A stretch of 16,479 bases of DNA, taken from positions 1-16,479 of the forward strand of contig JALFGI010000194.1 of NCBI GenBank assembly GCA_022777455.1. The letters run 5' to 3'. This stretch comes from Clostridiales bacterium (lineage in GTDB: Bacteria > Bacillota_A > Clostridia > Oscillospirales > Oscillospiraceae). The notes beneath the pieces are model-generated. The model was not told where the DNA came from and did no database searches. It saw nothing but the letters and a program-made list of their open reading frames with translations. This document shows, in pieces, positions 7,038 through 15,997 of this stretch. The translations under genes were made by a program, and so were the position numbers. Each line of letters starts with the position of its first letter. Within the stretch, counting starts at the first letter, position 1.

Positions 7038-7568
7038 TTACTCCCAAAGGCATTTCCAGTTCTGGACGAAGTATTCCACACCGGAGTACACCGTGGTCAG
7101 AACAATGACTGCAATGACCGTCCAGAGCACATACACATTCTGGGGGAACACCATCAGAACACACAGGCCAACCATGGTGCTGGCAGTTTTCACCTTCCCG
7201 CTCCAGCCGGCGGCAATTACCGTACCCTTGCCCACAGCCACCAAGCGAAGACCGGTGACGGCAAACTCGCGGGTGAGCACGAGCATCAGTGCCCAGGCGG
7301 GGAACCGCCCCCACTCGCAGAACATGGTCATCACAGCAATGGTAACCAGCTTATCCGCCAGCGGGTCCAGGAATTTGCCGAAATCACTGACCTGATTGCA
7401 CTTCCGGGCAATCTGGCCGTCAATGTAATCCGTCAGACTTGCCAGGATAAACAAGAGCAGGGAGATGTACATCCACATGCCTGGAACGCCCTTGCTCAAA
7501 TACATGGCAACCATCAGTACAGGAATCATAAAAACTCTGACCAAGGTGATTTTACTAGCAGTTGTCAT
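7038..7568 (-). CDS. pgsA: CDP-diacylglycerol--glycerol-3-phosphate 3-phosphatidyltransferase
   Basis: Integral membrane enzyme that makes phosphatidylglycerol phosphate from CDP-diacylglycerol and glycerol-3-phosphate, the committed step to phosphatidylglycerol and cardiolipin. The 176-residue product carries the complete CDP-alcohol phosphotransferase signature DGx2ARx8Gx3Dx3D: D50, G51, A54, R55, G64, D68 and D72. Hydrophobic spans flank it (about 8-24, 31-48, 75-95 and 125-165), as expected for a multi-pass protein. Its ATG overlaps the rimO stop by four bases (ATGA), so translation is probably coupled. It is the last gene before a strong terminator. The length and motif fit PgsA; other CDP-alcohol transferases are possible but less likely beside rimO and recA, a setting common in Firmicutes. 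Confidence 0.94.
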   Translation of the reverse strand: MTTASKITLVRVFMIPVLMVAMYLSKGVPGMWMYISLLLFILASLTDYIDGQIARKCNQVSDFGKFLDPLADKLVTIAVMTMFCEWGRFPAWALMLVLTREFAVTGLRLVAVGKGTVIAAGWSGKVKTASTMVGLCVLMVFPQNVYVLWTVIAVIVLTTVYSGVEYFVQNWKCLWE

Positions 7569-8902
7569 CGTTCTTCCTCCTCAATCAAAATGCCCATCAG
7601 GTCGCCATCCTGGGTTCCATCGATCTGAACCATGACGAAATCGCCTTCGTGAAGCGGCTCCTGGGAAGCAATCCATACTCTACCGTCAATCTCCGGGGAA
7701 TCAGCAAAGGTACGGCCGAAGAACTGCTCGTATTCCTCGTCGTAGCCGTCCACCAGAACCTCCAGGGTTTTACCAACCATGGAAGCATTGTAGTCGTCCA
7801 TAATCCCCGATTGAAGAAGCTCCACCTGCTGAGCACGTTCCATGGCAACATCTGCGTCCACGTGCTCCATTTCGGCGGCCTTGGTGCCCTCCTCCGGGGA
7901 GAAGGGGAACGCCCCCGCCCGCTCCAGCCGAACCTCCTTGAGGAAATCAAGCAGCTCCTGGAATTCTTCCTCTCCCTCGCCGGGAAGGCCGGTGATCAGA
8001 CTGGTGCGGATCACAAGTCCGGGAATCTCCGCCCTCAGCTTTTTGAACAGCTGCCGCAGGAACGCACCGTTGCCCCGGCGGTTCATCAGCTCCAAAATAT
8101 GATCGTTGCAGTGCTGAATGGGGATATCCAGATATTTCACGATTTTGGGTTCCTCTGCCATCACCCGGATGAAATCATCATCGATTTCATCGGGATAGAC
8201 ATAGTGAACGCGAATCCAGTGAATCCCATCGATTTTCGCGAGCTGACGCAGCAGCTCCGGCAGCAGCCGCTTGTGTTCCGGCAGATCCGTGCCGTAACGG
8301 CTGGTATCCTGCGCCACCACAATCAGTTCCTTCACGCCGGTGCTGGCCAGCATCCGTGCCTCGTAGAGCACATCGTCCATCTGACGGCTGCGGTACTTGC
8401 CCCGCAGGGAGGGAATCACGCAGTAGGCGCAGTGATTATCGCAGCCCTCCGCGATTTTGATGTAGGCATAATGCTCCGGAGTGGTGAGAATCCGCCAGGT
8501 TTCCTCCTCCGGCGCGTCAATGGAGTCAAATTGGGAAACCGTGTTTCCTTCCAACAGCGCTTCAATGGCAGGTACGATTTCCGTATAGCTGCCCGTACCC
8601 AGGACACCGTCCACCTCTGGCATTTCTTTGACGATCTCATCCTGGTAGCGCTGAGAAAGGCAGCCGGTAACCAGAATCTTTCCGATCTTCCCCTCTGCCT
8701 TCAGCGCACCGGCCATGAGAATATGGTCGATGGCCTCCGATTTGGCGGAATCAATAAACCCGCAGGTGTTGATCACAACCACATCGCAGCCCACAATCTC
8801 ACCACTGACGGTGTACCCCGCCTCCTGGACACGGTACATCATCCGCTCGCAGTCCACCTGGTTTTTGGCACATCCAAGGGAGATAAATCCAATCACAGAC
8901 AT
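7565..8902 (-). CDS. rimO: ribosomal protein uS12 methylthiotransferase
   Basis: Radical SAM enzyme that adds a methylthio group to a conserved aspartate of ribosomal protein S12. The 445 residues follow the MTTase plan. The N-terminal UPF0004 domain has three cluster cysteines, C11 (SLGCAKNQVD), C47 (NTCGFID) and C81 (TGCLSQRY). The radical SAM CxxxCxxC is C154, C158 and C161 (EGCDNHCAYC). A C-terminal TRAM domain spans roughly 375-440. SLGCAKNQVD and the FPFSPEEGT segment point to RimO rather than MiaB or MtaB. All six cluster cysteines are present. The ATG directly follows the recX stop (TAAATG), with a GGAGGATG Shine-Dalgarno site inside the end of recX, so the two are tightly linked. Confidence 0.96.
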   Translation of the reverse strand: MSVIGFISLGCAKNQVDCERMMYRVQEAGYTVSGEIVGCDVVVINTCGFIDSAKSEAIDHILMAGALKAEGKIGKILVTGCLSQRYQDEIVKEMPEVDGVLGTGSYTEIVPAIEALLEGNTVSQFDSIDAPEEETWRILTTPEHYAYIKIAEGCDNHCAYCVIPSLRGKYRSRQMDDVLYEARMLASTGVKELIVVAQDTSRYGTDLPEHKRLLPELLRQLAKIDGIHWIRVHYVYPDEIDDDFIRVMAEEPKIVKYLDIPIQHCNDHILELMNRRGNGAFLRQLFKKLRAEIPGLVIRTSLITGLPGEGEEEFQELLDFLKEVRLERAGAFPFSPEEGTKAAEMEHVDADVAMERAQQVELLQSGIMDDYNASMVGKTLEVLVDGYDEEYEQFFGRTFADSPEIDGRVWIASQEPLHEGDFVMVQIDGTQDGDLMGILIEEEER

Positions 8903-9532
8903 TTATTCATCCTCCGGAAATTCATCCGCGTCAAAGCAGAGGTCATTCAGTGCTTCCCGGATCACCCGGTAGCTGTGCCCCCGGCGGAGGAGGGAATCCA
9001 CCGCCCGCTTGACCTGCTTTTGATCTGACGCATCGGTAATTCTTGATTTTAAAAACTGGGAAATCTTTTCTTTCTGATCCGGGTAATCTGCCAGGGCAGC
9101 CTCCCAAAGTTCTTTGGGAATCCGCTTTTCATACAGCACCTGCTTCGCTCTTGAAAGGCCGTAGCCCTTGGAAATGCAGGAGTGGATGATCTGCTCGGCG
9201 GTCTTTTCATCGTCCAGAAGATTCATTTCTTCCATCCACTGCACCGCCTGGCGGGCGTCAGAGGGTTTTTCGCCCTTCTGCACCAGCCGGTTCTCCAGAT
9301 CTTTTTTGGAGACATTGGCAGCGGACACGATGCGAACCGCCCGCATTTTGGCAGATAACGCTTCTGCCGATTTGCAGATCTCTTCAAACCGTTCCTGGGA
9401 AAGTTCCATACCGGAATAGAGGGAAAAGTCCTCCACCGTCTGGCGGTACAGCCGCAGCACCCTTCCGTTGTCAAACTGTACAAAGTACCGTCCTGCCCGG
9501 TCAGGGGTGGTTTTCAGCAGCTCAATCCTCAT
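8903..9532 (-). CDS. recX: recombination regulatory protein RecX
   Basis: RecX binds RecA filaments and modulates their extension and strand exchange in the cytoplasm. The 209-residue protein is within the family range and almost wholly helical by composition, with the tandem three-helix pattern of Rec[15 protein letters not shown] (about 74-87), the [16 protein letters not shown] segment (98-113), the [17 protein letters not shown] segment (122-138), and a final [13 protein letters not shown] repeat. The N-terminal 60 residues look like the beta/helix extension seen in Firmicutes RecX. The ATG lies inside the last codons of recA, giving an 11-base overlap. No strong ribosome site precedes it, so it is probably translated by coupling to recA, which would keep the modulator in step with its target. 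Confidence 0.94.
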   Translation of the reverse strand: MRIELLKTTPDRAGRYFVQFDNGRVLRLYRQTVEDFSLYSGMELSQERFEEICKSAEALSAKMRAVRIVSAANVSKKDLENRLVQKGEKPSDARQAVQWMEEMNLLDDEKTAEQIIHSCISKGYGLSRAKQVLYEKRIPKELWEAALADYPDQKEKISQFLKSRITDASDQKQVKRAVDSLLRRGHSYRVIREALNDLCFDADEFPEDE

Positions 9533-10628
9533 CGTCGAAGTCGTCGGCGCTCACGGCAACAGGTCGCTCGGCGGCTTTTGCAGGGGCCTTGGGTGCGCCG
9601 CCGGTGAGCTTCCACAGGTTCTCACGAACCTCGGCCTCCACCCGGTCGGCGATTTCGGGATTGGCCTGCAGGTAAGCCTTTACGCTGTCCTTGCCCTGGC
9701 CGATGCGCTCATCTCCCATGCTGAACCAGCTGCCGCTCTTCTGGACGATGTCCATCTGAACCGCCAGATCCACCAGTTCTCCCCATTTGGAGATGCCCTG
9801 GCCGTACATAATGTCGAAAATAGCTTCCCGGAAAGGAGGTGCAACCTTGTTCTTGACCACCTTGACCCGGGTCTTATTGCCCACCACATTGCCGTCTTCC
9901 TTGATGGACTCCACACGGCGCACATCCAGACGGACGGAGGCATAGAACTTCAGTGCATTGCCGCCGGTGGTGGTTTCGGGGTTGCCGTACATCACACCGA
10001 TCTTCATACGCAGCTGGTTGATGAAAATAACCACGCAGTTGGTTTTGGAAATGGTGCCGGCCAGCTTTCGGAGGGCCTGGGACATCAGTCTCGCCTGAAG
10101 GCCCACAAAGGTATCGCCCATTTCGCCTTCGATTTCCTGCTTGGGAACCAGGGCAGCCACAGAGTCCACAACCACTGCGTCCACCGCGCCGGAGCGCACC
10201 AAGGCATCGGTGATCTCCAGGGCCTGCTCACCGGTATCGGGCTGGGAAACCAGTAGATTATCGGTATCCACGCCCAGAGCAGCGGCATAGACAGGATCCA
10301 GGGCATGCTCCGCATCCACGAAGGCGACCTCACCGCCCCGCTTCTGTGCCTCAGCCAGAATGTGCAGGGCAAGGGTGGTTTTACCGGAGGATTCAGGGCC
10401 GTAGATTTCAATGATTCTGCCCTTGGGCACACCACCGATTCCCAGGGCCGCATCCAGGGCCAGGGAGCCGGTAGGGATTGCCTCCACGTTCATTTCAGGC
10501 CGGTCACCCAGGCGCATCACGGTTCCCTTGCCGAAATTCTTATCGATCTGGGACAGGGCGGTCTGCAATGCTTTTTTCTTATCCGAGGCAGGAGTGGGCG
10601 TTTCATAGGTGGTCTTTTTCGTAGCCAT
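9522..10628 (-). CDS. recA: recombinase RecA
   Basis: ATP-dependent strand-exchange protein for homologous recombination and SOS coprotease activity. The 368-residue product is complete: Walker [10 protein letters not shown] at 77-85, catalytic E107 in VDAEHALDP, Walker B VVVD ending at D155, the DNA-binding L2 region (about 202-225, INQLRMKIG through GNPETTTGG), and an acidic C-terminal tail (ADDFDDED) that typically damps DNA binding. The ATG is two bases after the prmC stop, and its GGAAAGGAAA ribosome site overlaps the end of prmC. There is therefore no intergenic space for a promoter or LexA box, and I saw no GAACnnnnGTTC-type box nearby. Expression probably comes from upstream promoters of the operon or from an unrecognised one inside prmC. 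recX overlaps its 3' end. Confidence 0.98.
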   Translation of the reverse strand: MATKKTTYETPTPASDKKKALQTALSQIDKNFGKGTVMRLGDRPEMNVEAIPTGSLALDAALGIGGVPKGRIIEIYGPESSGKTTLALHILAEAQKRGGEVAFVDAEHALDPVYAAALGVDTDNLLVSQPDTGEQALEITDALVRSGAVDAVVVDSVAALVPKQEIEGEMGDTFVGLQARLMSQALRKLAGTISKTNCVVIFINQLRMKIGVMYGNPETTTGGNALKFYASVRLDVRRVESIKEDGNVVGNKTRVKVVKNKVAPPFREAIFDIMYGQGISKWGELVDLAVQMDIVQKSGSWFSMGDERIGQGKDSVKAYLQANPEIADRVEAEVRENLWKLTGGAPKAPAKAAERPVAVSADDFDDED

Positions 10629-10630
10629 AG

Positions 10631-11500
10631 TTAATTTCCTTTCCCGCTGTACTGTGCCAGCACAGCTCGTTCTCTGTCGTTATAATCCCGTTTCCGCTGC
10701 ACAATGGTGTAGTCATTTTCTTCCAGAAGAGCACAGACGGAATCGCCCATATCCATTCCGAACTCAAAGCACAGAAATCCCCCGGGCTTCAGAATGGATG
10801 TGAAATTCTTAAGAATGCAGCGATAGAAGTCCAGCCCGTCTTCCCCGCCGAACAGGGCCAGGTGGGGCTCATAATCGCCCACACTTTTGGGAAGCTGCTT
10901 CATATCCTCCGCAGTGATATAGGGAGGGTTGGAAACGATCAAATCGAATTTACCGAGGAACCCGGGGGCGTTCTTTCGCGCATCCACCTGGAAGGTACTC
11001 ACCCGTCCGCCCAGCTTGTTCCTTGCAATGTTCTTTTTCGCCACAGCCAGAGCTTCCCTGGAGATATCCGCCAGCGTCACTCTGGCATCCTTCACCCGGC
11101 TGGCAACGGCCAGGCCGATGCAGCCGGAGCCGCAGCAAAGGTCAAGGATTCTGGGGTCTTTGTCCAGGAACAGGCTTTTGTTGATGGCAAGTTCCGTCAC
11201 CGCGCAGGTATCATCTCTGGGAATCAGCACATCCGGACTGACGTAGAGGGGCAATCCATAAAATTCCCACTCCCCCAATACATATGCCAGCGGTTCCTCG
11301 TTCAACAGGCGGTGTACGCCCTGACGCACTTTTTCCGCCGCCAAAGGGTCTGCCGGCTGGTCAATTTCCGCAAGCATCTGCTCCGGGGGCAGGCCAGAAA
11401 AGGAGCAGACCAGATCTCTTGCGATCAATCCTGCATTCTGCTGATTCTCCGTCTGAGAAAGGGCGCTCCGGGCAGAAAGATATAAATCCCGGTAGGTCAT
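10631..11500 (-). CDS. prmC: release factor glutamine methyltransferase (HemK family)
   Basis: SAM-dependent methyltransferase that N5-methylates the glutamine of the GGQ motif in release factors RF1 and RF2, raising termination efficiency. In the 289-residue product, a helical N-terminal domain (about 1-75) with the [20 protein letters not shown] segment precedes the Rossmann domain. SAM motif I is DLCCGSG at 120-126, and the catalytic NPPY is at 191-194. The usual IPRPET reads IPRDDT (93-98), a local deviation in an otherwise intact protein. Its ATG overlaps the DUF1385 stop by one base (TAATG). Clostridial prmC is often next to DUF1385 and prfA; here recA follows instead of prfA. The NPPY plus HemK-type N-terminus makes other amino-methyltransferases unlikely. 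Confidence 0.95.
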   Translation of the reverse strand: MTYRDLYLSARSALSQTENQQNAGLIARDLVCSFSGLPPEQMLAEIDQPADPLAAEKVRQGVHRLLNEEPLAYVLGEWEFYGLPLYVSPDVLIPRDDTCAVTELAINKSLFLDKDPRILDLCCGSGCIGLAVASRVKDARVTLADISREALAVAKKNIARNKLGGRVSTFQVDARKNAPGFLGKFDLIVSNPPYITAEDMKQLPKSVGDYEPHLALFGGEDGLDFYRCILKNFTSILKPGGFLCFEFGMDMGDSVCALLEENDYTIVQRKRDYNDRERAVLAQYSGKGN

Positions 11501-12504
11501 TACCAGCGGTCACTCCCTTCCTTTTCGGGAAGGACCGCACTCACCGCGGCAATGCCCACTTCGATCATGCTGTCATCCGGTTCGTTGGTGGTGAAATTCT
11601 GCATCCACATTCCCGGCGCGGTGATGATGCGGGTGAAGCGGTTATCGTGCCTGCCGGCCCAACGGTTGATCTCATAGGTAATACCCACCACAACGGGAAG
11701 CAAAAGGAGCTTGAACGCAATCATAATCACCCGGTACAGAGCGCTTCCCCGCATGGCGGCCAGAGAAGGAACTGCCGCCAGAAGCGCGGAAGAAGCAACG
11801 GAGAAAACCAGGATGGAAATCACCATCACCACCAGCAGGAAGCTGGTGCCGCACCGGGGATGCAGCCGGGTCTGGGCACGGACGTTCTCCACCGTCAGCG
11901 GCAGGCACGCTTCATAACAACGGATGGTTTTGTGCTCCGCGCCATGGTAAGAAAATACCCGCTTCATTTCCGACATTCTGGAAATCAGAATCATATAAGC
12001 GAGGAAAATCACCATTCGGATGATACCCTCCACCAGGTTCAAGCCCAGGGTGCTGTGAATGACGCCGTCCAGGAAGCTGGAGAGCACCATAGGCAGCAGG
12101 AAAAACAGAACCACGGAAAGGCCCACACCCATCACCATTGCAATTCCCACAATCACCTTCTGGAAGGTCTCACTGCTCAGCTTCTTTTCAAGCCACAGGT
12201 CCAATTTGGAAGGCTCCTCCTGCATCTCTTCGGGAGCCAGATCCGCAGAGCGCATCAGTGCCTTGATGCCGACCAGCTGGGAATCAAAGAAATTGAAGAT
12301 TCCCCGGATAAAGGGCCAGTTTTTTACGGATTTGGGGGGATTCTTCTTCCGGGGATGCACCTCCGTGTGCAGCTGGCCATTGGAATTGCGAATCACGATG
12401 GCATCCTTTTCCGGGCCGCGCATCATGATGCCCTCAATCAGCGCCTGACCGCCGATCATGGTTTTGAACTTTTCCTTTGCAGGTGCGTTATTTGTGTTAC
12501 CCAT
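11500..12504 (-). CDS. DUF1385 (YqhQ-type) membrane protein
   Basis: A 334-residue multi-pass membrane protein of the DUF1385 family, conserved in Firmicutes and often beside prmC; its biochemical role is not established. Motifs include GGQALIEGIMMRGP at 18-31, YHGAEHK at 186-192 and HPRCGTSF at 215-222. These histidines, the acidic residue and the cysteine are conserved in the family and could bind metal, which is only inference. Hydrophobic spans lie at about 116-141, 156-176, 222-246 and 255-278. I chose the ATG at 12504 because AGAAAGG sits six bases upstream (12511-12517 as read on the plus strand). A TTG nine codons earlier has no such site. The 33-base gap after the histidine kinase holds no terminator, so it likely continues the operon. 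YqhQ is the Bacillus name for this family. Confidence 0.9.
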   Translation of the reverse strand: MGNTNNAPAKEKFKTMIGGQALIEGIMMRGPEKDAIVIRNSNGQLHTEVHPRKKNPPKSVKNWPFIRGIFNFFDSQLVGIKALMRSADLAPEEMQEEPSKLDLWLEKKLSSETFQKVIVGIAMVMGVGLSVVLFFLLPMVLSSFLDGVIHSTLGLNLVEGIIRMVIFLAYMILISRMSEMKRVFSYHGAEHKTIRCYEACLPLTVENVRAQTRLHPRCGTSFLLVVMVISILVFSVASSALLAAVPSLAAMRGSALYRVIMIAFKLLLLPVVVGITYEINRWAGRHDNRFTRIITAPGMWMQNFTTNEPDDSMIEVGIAAVSAVLPEKEGSDRW

Positions 12505-12537
12505 AGTTATCCTTTCTCTGTAAGGGGTCAAATCATT

Positions 12538-13959
12538 TTATTGCGTAACCGGCAGCGCAATGGTCACCAGTGTGCCGCCCCCCGGCGCATTTTCCAGGGT
12601 CAGCTTGCCGTTGTGAAGCTCCATGATCTCCTCGCAAACCGCCAGGCCGATGCCGGTGCCTCTGGCTTTGGAGCTGCCCTTGTAAAATTTCTTTTTCACC
12701 AGGCCCAGCTCATCCTCCGGGATGCCGGGGCCATGGTCACGGATGCGGACGATCACCTGGTCATCTTCACAGCTGATACTTGTTTCCACAAGCTTTCCGT
12801 CCCGTCCGTGCTTGGCAGCGTTGTCCAGGACATTCAGGAACACCTGGCGCAGGCGCTTGCCGTCGCAGGGGATTTCCGGAATATCGCAGTCGCTTTCGTT
12901 GTATTGCAGGGTGATTCCATCCTGGGCCAGGCGGCTGCTGTACATATAAACCGTGTCTTCAAACACACTGCGGATGTCCGTGGGCTCCACGGTAAGGGTC
13001 ATTCTGCCGTCCTGCATTCTGGTAAAGTCCAGAAGCTCCATTACCATTTCGGTCAGTCGTTTTGCTTCGCTGGAGATGATTTTCATACCCTGGCGGGTGT
13101 CGTCATCCATATTGTCGTCGGCAAGCAAGGTTTCGCTCCAGCCGTTGATAACGGTCAGCGGCGTGCGGAGCTCATGGGACAGCTGGGAAATGAACTCCGC
13201 TTGCATTTTCTCATTCTGGCTGATTTTGGTGGAAAGCTCATTGATGGTGTCGGCAAGCTCCCGAATCTCATCATCATATGGGGTTTGAATCTGGACACCG
13301 TAGCTGCCGTTGGCAATTCGCTTTGCCTTTTCCGTAATCTCCGCCACGGGAATCATAATGGAGCGCATGAAATAGTTTCCGCTGAGCAGCACCACCACCA
13401 GGAACGCCAGCAACGCCAGGCAGGAAATGACTGCCACATAGAAAATCTGCCGGTCAACAATCTGCAGTGAGGTAACGAAGCGGAACACGCCCACCACCTC
13501 GCCGCTGCTGTAAATCAGGGGGCTGGAAATGGCCATGATATGTTCCTGAGTGATTGGGTCCGTACCCACAAAGGGTTCACAGCCCCGGGAGCTCAGCGCC
13601 TTTGCAATCTCCGGCGTCACGGGGGACTCGTTGCCCCATAAGCCGTAGGAAGTTGCAACCAATTCCCCGTTCTTGTCGATAAATTGGAGCTCAATAATGT
13701 TCTTGGACTCGTAGGAGCGGGTGTAGGTGATGCAGGCCTGATAGAATTCCGCGTAATCCTGGTAGGAGTTCCCGGAGAAGAAGTCCGTGGACGATTCCGC
13801 CCGGTGCTTCATGTCCGCCTGCATATTGGAGTAGTAATAGACTGCATAAGATGCCGTCACTGCGGCGACACAAACCAATCCCAGGGCCACAATCACGCCC
13901 ACCGTATTGGTCATCCATCTTCTCCGCAGGCCGCGAAATTTCTTCTTCCTTTTCTCCAT
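12538..13959 (-). CDS. sensor histidine kinase of the OmpR-partner type
   Basis: Membrane sensor kinase, 473 residues, paired with the response regulator encoded six bases upstream. A basic cytoplasmic start (KRKKKFRGLRRR) precedes the first transmembrane span at about 17-42. An extracytoplasmic sensor domain covers about 43-172, probably of the PAS-like/CACHE fold judging by IIELQFIDKNGELVATS and SSPLIYSSGEVVGVFRF. The second span is 173-195, then a HAMP linker (196-250). The dimerisation domain has phosphoacceptor H262 in SHELRTPL. The ATPase domain has the N box around N380 (NVLDN), DHGPGIP at 408-414 and GTGIGLA at 434-440. All kinase motifs are intact. The sensor region has two cysteines (C76, C127). 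The ligand is unknown. The gene has only a weak ribosome site and may be coupled to the regulator. Confidence 0.94.
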   Translation of the reverse strand: MEKRKKKFRGLRRRWMTNTVGVIVALGLVCVAAVTASYAVYYYSNMQADMKHRAESSTDFFSGNSYQDYAEFYQACITYTRSYESKNIIELQFIDKNGELVATSYGLWGNESPVTPEIAKALSSRGCEPFVGTDPITQEHIMAISSPLIYSSGEVVGVFRFVTSLQIVDRQIFYVAVISCLALLAFLVVVLLSGNYFMRSIMIPVAEITEKAKRIANGSYGVQIQTPYDDEIRELADTINELSTKISQNEKMQAEFISQLSHELRTPLTVINGWSETLLADDNMDDDTRQGMKIISSEAKRLTEMVMELLDFTRMQDGRMTLTVEPTDIRSVFEDTVYMYSSRLAQDGITLQYNESDCDIPEIPCDGKRLRQVFLNVLDNAAKHGRDGKLVETSISCEDDQVIVRIRDHGPGIPEDELGLVKKKFYKGSSKARGTGIGLAVCEEIMELHNGKLTLENAPGGGTLVTIALPVTQ

Positions 13960-13965
13960 GCCGGC

Positions 13966-14652
13966 TTATGCGCCCCATTTATAGCCAAGACCCCACACCG
14001 TGGTGATGTAGGTGGGGTTGGCGGTATCATCCTCGATCTTGATTCTCAGACGGCGGATGTTTACGTCCACGATTTTCAGTTCCCCCTCATAGTCCCGACC
14101 CCACACTGCGGCGAGGATATCCTCCCGGGAAAGGGCACGGCCGGGATTCTGCATAAACAGCTTCAGGATCGCATATTCCACCTGGGTCAGTCGAATCCGG
14201 TTTCCGTTCTTTTCCAGCGTATGATTTCTGGTGTTCATCACAAAGGGCCCCTGGGTCAGAAGCTCCGAGCTGACCACGCTGTCACCGCCGATTCGGCGGA
14301 ACAGTGCGTCAATTCTGGCTGTCAGCTCCGCGGGAGAGAAGGGCTTGGTAACATAGTCATCCGCACCGGTCATCAGGCCGGTGACCTTGTCCATCTCCTG
14401 GGTTCTGGCCGTGAGCATGATGATGCCGATCTGTTTGCTGGTAGCACGAATGCGGCGGCAAACCTCAAAGCCATCCATGTCCGGCAGCATAATATCCAGA
14501 ATGGCAACGCCAATGTCCGGATTCTCTGCCAGACGGTCCAGCGCTTCCTGGCCGGTACCTGCCTCGATGGCATCATAGCCGGCCCGCTTCAGATTGATGA
14601 CCACAAAGCTGCGGATATTCACTTCATCTTCCAGTATCAATACTTTTTTCAT
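13966..14652 (-). CDS. OmpR/PhoB-family response regulator
   Basis: DNA-binding response regulator, 228 residues, for the adjacent histidine kinase. The receiver domain (about 1-118) has the acidic pocket E8/D9, the phosphoacceptor D53 in LDIMLPDMDGFEV, T81 and K103 (VTKPF). The C-terminal winged-helix domain (about 130-226) shows the TQVEYAILKLF and GRALSREDILAAVWG segments and ends with VDVNIRRLRIKIE and VWGLGYKW, typical of the OmpR/PhoB class. Nothing key is missing. Its ATG lies ten bases after the lipoprotein stop, with AGAGGTGG as ribosome site overlapping that stop codon, so it is co-transcribed with the lipoprotein and the kinase. Target genes cannot be read from the window; autoregulation of this operon would be usual for the class. 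Confidence 0.96.
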   Translation of the reverse strand: MKKVLILEDEVNIRSFVVINLKRAGYDAIEAGTGQEALDRLAENPDIGVAILDIMLPDMDGFEVCRRIRATSKQIGIIMLTARTQEMDKVTGLMTGADDYVTKPFSPAELTARIDALFRRIGGDSVVSSELLTQGPFVMNTRNHTLEKNGNRIRLTQVEYAILKLFMQNPGRALSREDILAAVWGRDYEGELKIVDVNIRRLRIKIEDDTANPTYITTVWGLGYKWGA

Positions 14653-14662
14653 AATCCACCTC

Positions 14663-15973
14663 TTACGATTCTGAAGTTGTCCAGTCCTGGCGAATCAAAT
14701 GGAAATTCGCCTTCAGGTAGTTCTCAGTCATTCCGTAAATCGCCGACCCGGATTCCATTTTTGCCGCATAGACCACGTCTTCGCCCCGGTGCAGGGGGAA
14801 TCGATTTTGGGTCTGGGCCTGGGCATCCCGGTCCTTCCCAGTCAGAGAATACACAGTAAAGACAGGCACCGCCGTACCATAGCTGTTGTTCCACATGTAG
14901 AAGGTGTACACGCTTCCGTTTTTCTCGGCAGCAAAACGGTCGATCCATTCGCTGTCCAACTCGATGTACCAGCCATCCTCAAAATTATGGAAGGTATAGA
15001 GCTTATTGGTTTCCCTGCCGTCGATGTCAATGGTAAACCAGCGAATCAGATTCTGTTCCGTGGTGTTATACATCATGCTCAGAAGGCTGGGGAGCTCCAA
15101 AACACCGTCACCGTCCAGGTCCTCTGCATACACATAGTAATTTCGAAGGGTCTGCATGCTGGTGCCCAGGTCATTGGACCGGGAGATATTGGAAAAAACG
15201 CCGTCCCGCAGCGCGAAAATATCGGTAATCACCACATTTTCATTACAGGCGCTGGCCACATACACGGCAGGTTCCCCGCTGGAGAGCATGTTTACCGCGA
15301 TTCGGCGGATGTACTCCGGACCGACGGACAGCTTGGCCTCCACGGAACCCACCACATTGCCGTCGGCGTAGCTGTAAAGGCGAACACTTCCGCCGCTGGA
15401 TTCCGCTTCCCCATTCTGAATCACCATAAGCTCACTGCAGCCGTTACGATCCAGATCGCAGACGACGAACTTCAAATAAATCATGCTTTTGATCTTCTCC
15501 GCCTGTTTGGAGGCGAAAGAATAAAGAGAAACGGTCCGGGTCACCTTTTCATTCAATTGGGTGCCTACAATCAGTTCACACCCGGGTTTATCGTCAACAT
15601 TGGCATATTGGACCTGCTCAAAGGAAGAGCCCTTGCAATCAAGGATCTCCCAAAGCTCATAATTTTCATCCGTCAGCTGATTAAACAGCAGAATCTGAAG
15701 GGAATCATCCTGAATTACTTTGGCGAAAATCAGATATTCATCTTCCCCATCCCCATCCAGATCGGCGGTCTGGACGGATTCCTGGTTCGCACCGGAGACC
15801 GGCGCGGCATACACTCTGCCTTCCATGGCGGATTCCATCGCCGCCCGCAGATTGTTGTTTCGTTCAGATCTGCGGGGCAGGCAGTACATTTCATCGATGG
15901 TCCTGGCGCCGCACCCTGCCAGCAGCATAGTCAGTAAAAACACGCAGATAGGAACCAGTATTCTTTTTTTCAA
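14663..15973 (-). CDS. lipoprotein with DxDGDG (FG-GAP/VCBS-like) repeats
   Basis: Predicted surface lipoprotein of 436 residues, function unknown. I chose a TTG start at 15973: a strong GGAAGGAG site (15982-15989 as read on the plus strand) lies eight bases upstream, and the product then begins with KKR plus a hydrophobic core and the lipobox LAGC (18-21), lipidated at C21. An in-frame ATG at 16009 would lie upstream of the predicted transcription start and spoil the signal peptide. The mature part has calcium-loop-like motifs DLDGDG at 71-76 and 285-290 and a degenerate DLDRNG at 173-178, with similar spacing of strands between them, suggesting a beta-propeller-like repeat protein facing the outside. 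It is the first gene of the operon, directly ahead of a two-component system, so it may supply or modulate the signal; that is inference. Confidence 0.85.
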   Translation of the reverse strand: MKKRILVPICVFLLTMLLAGCGARTIDEMYCLPRRSERNNNLRAAMESAMEGRVYAAPVSGANQESVQTADLDGDGEDEYLIFAKVIQDDSLQILLFNQLTDENYELWEILDCKGSSFEQVQYANVDDKPGCELIVGTQLNEKVTRTVSLYSFASKQAEKIKSMIYLKFVVCDLDRNGCSELMVIQNGEAESSGGSVRLYSYADGNVVGSVEAKLSVGPEYIRRIAVNMLSSGEPAVYVASACNENVVITDIFALRDGVFSNISRSNDLGTSMQTLRNYYVYAEDLDGDGVLELPSLLSMMYNTTEQNLIRWFTIDIDGRETNKLYTFHNFEDGWYIELDSEWIDRFAAEKNGSVYTFYMWNNSYGTAVPVFTVYSLTGKDRDAQAQTQNRFPLHRGEDVVYAAKMESGSAIYGMTENYLKANFHLIRQDWTTSES

Positions 15974-15997
15974 GCAACCAACTCCTTCCGACAGGAT

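Noticed and set aside
7562..9028. 488-codon plus-strand frame opposite rimO
   Set aside because: rimO has all six cluster cysteines in the other strand; this frame has no recognisable domain.
10629..10700. Separate sigma-A promoter for recA inside prmC
   Set aside because: A TATAAC-like hexamer exists near 10680, but the only -35-like sequence is 14 bases away, too short for a convincing promoter.
11284..13470. 728-codon plus-strand frame across prmC, DUF1385 and the histidine kinase
   Set aside because: It spans three well-supported minus-strand genes, is rich in His and Gln, and has no family features. It is an antisense artefact.
14699..15937. 412-codon plus-strand frame opposite the lipoprotein gene
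   Set aside because: There is no ribosome site or family motif; the lipoprotein frame has a signal peptide, lipobox and repeats.
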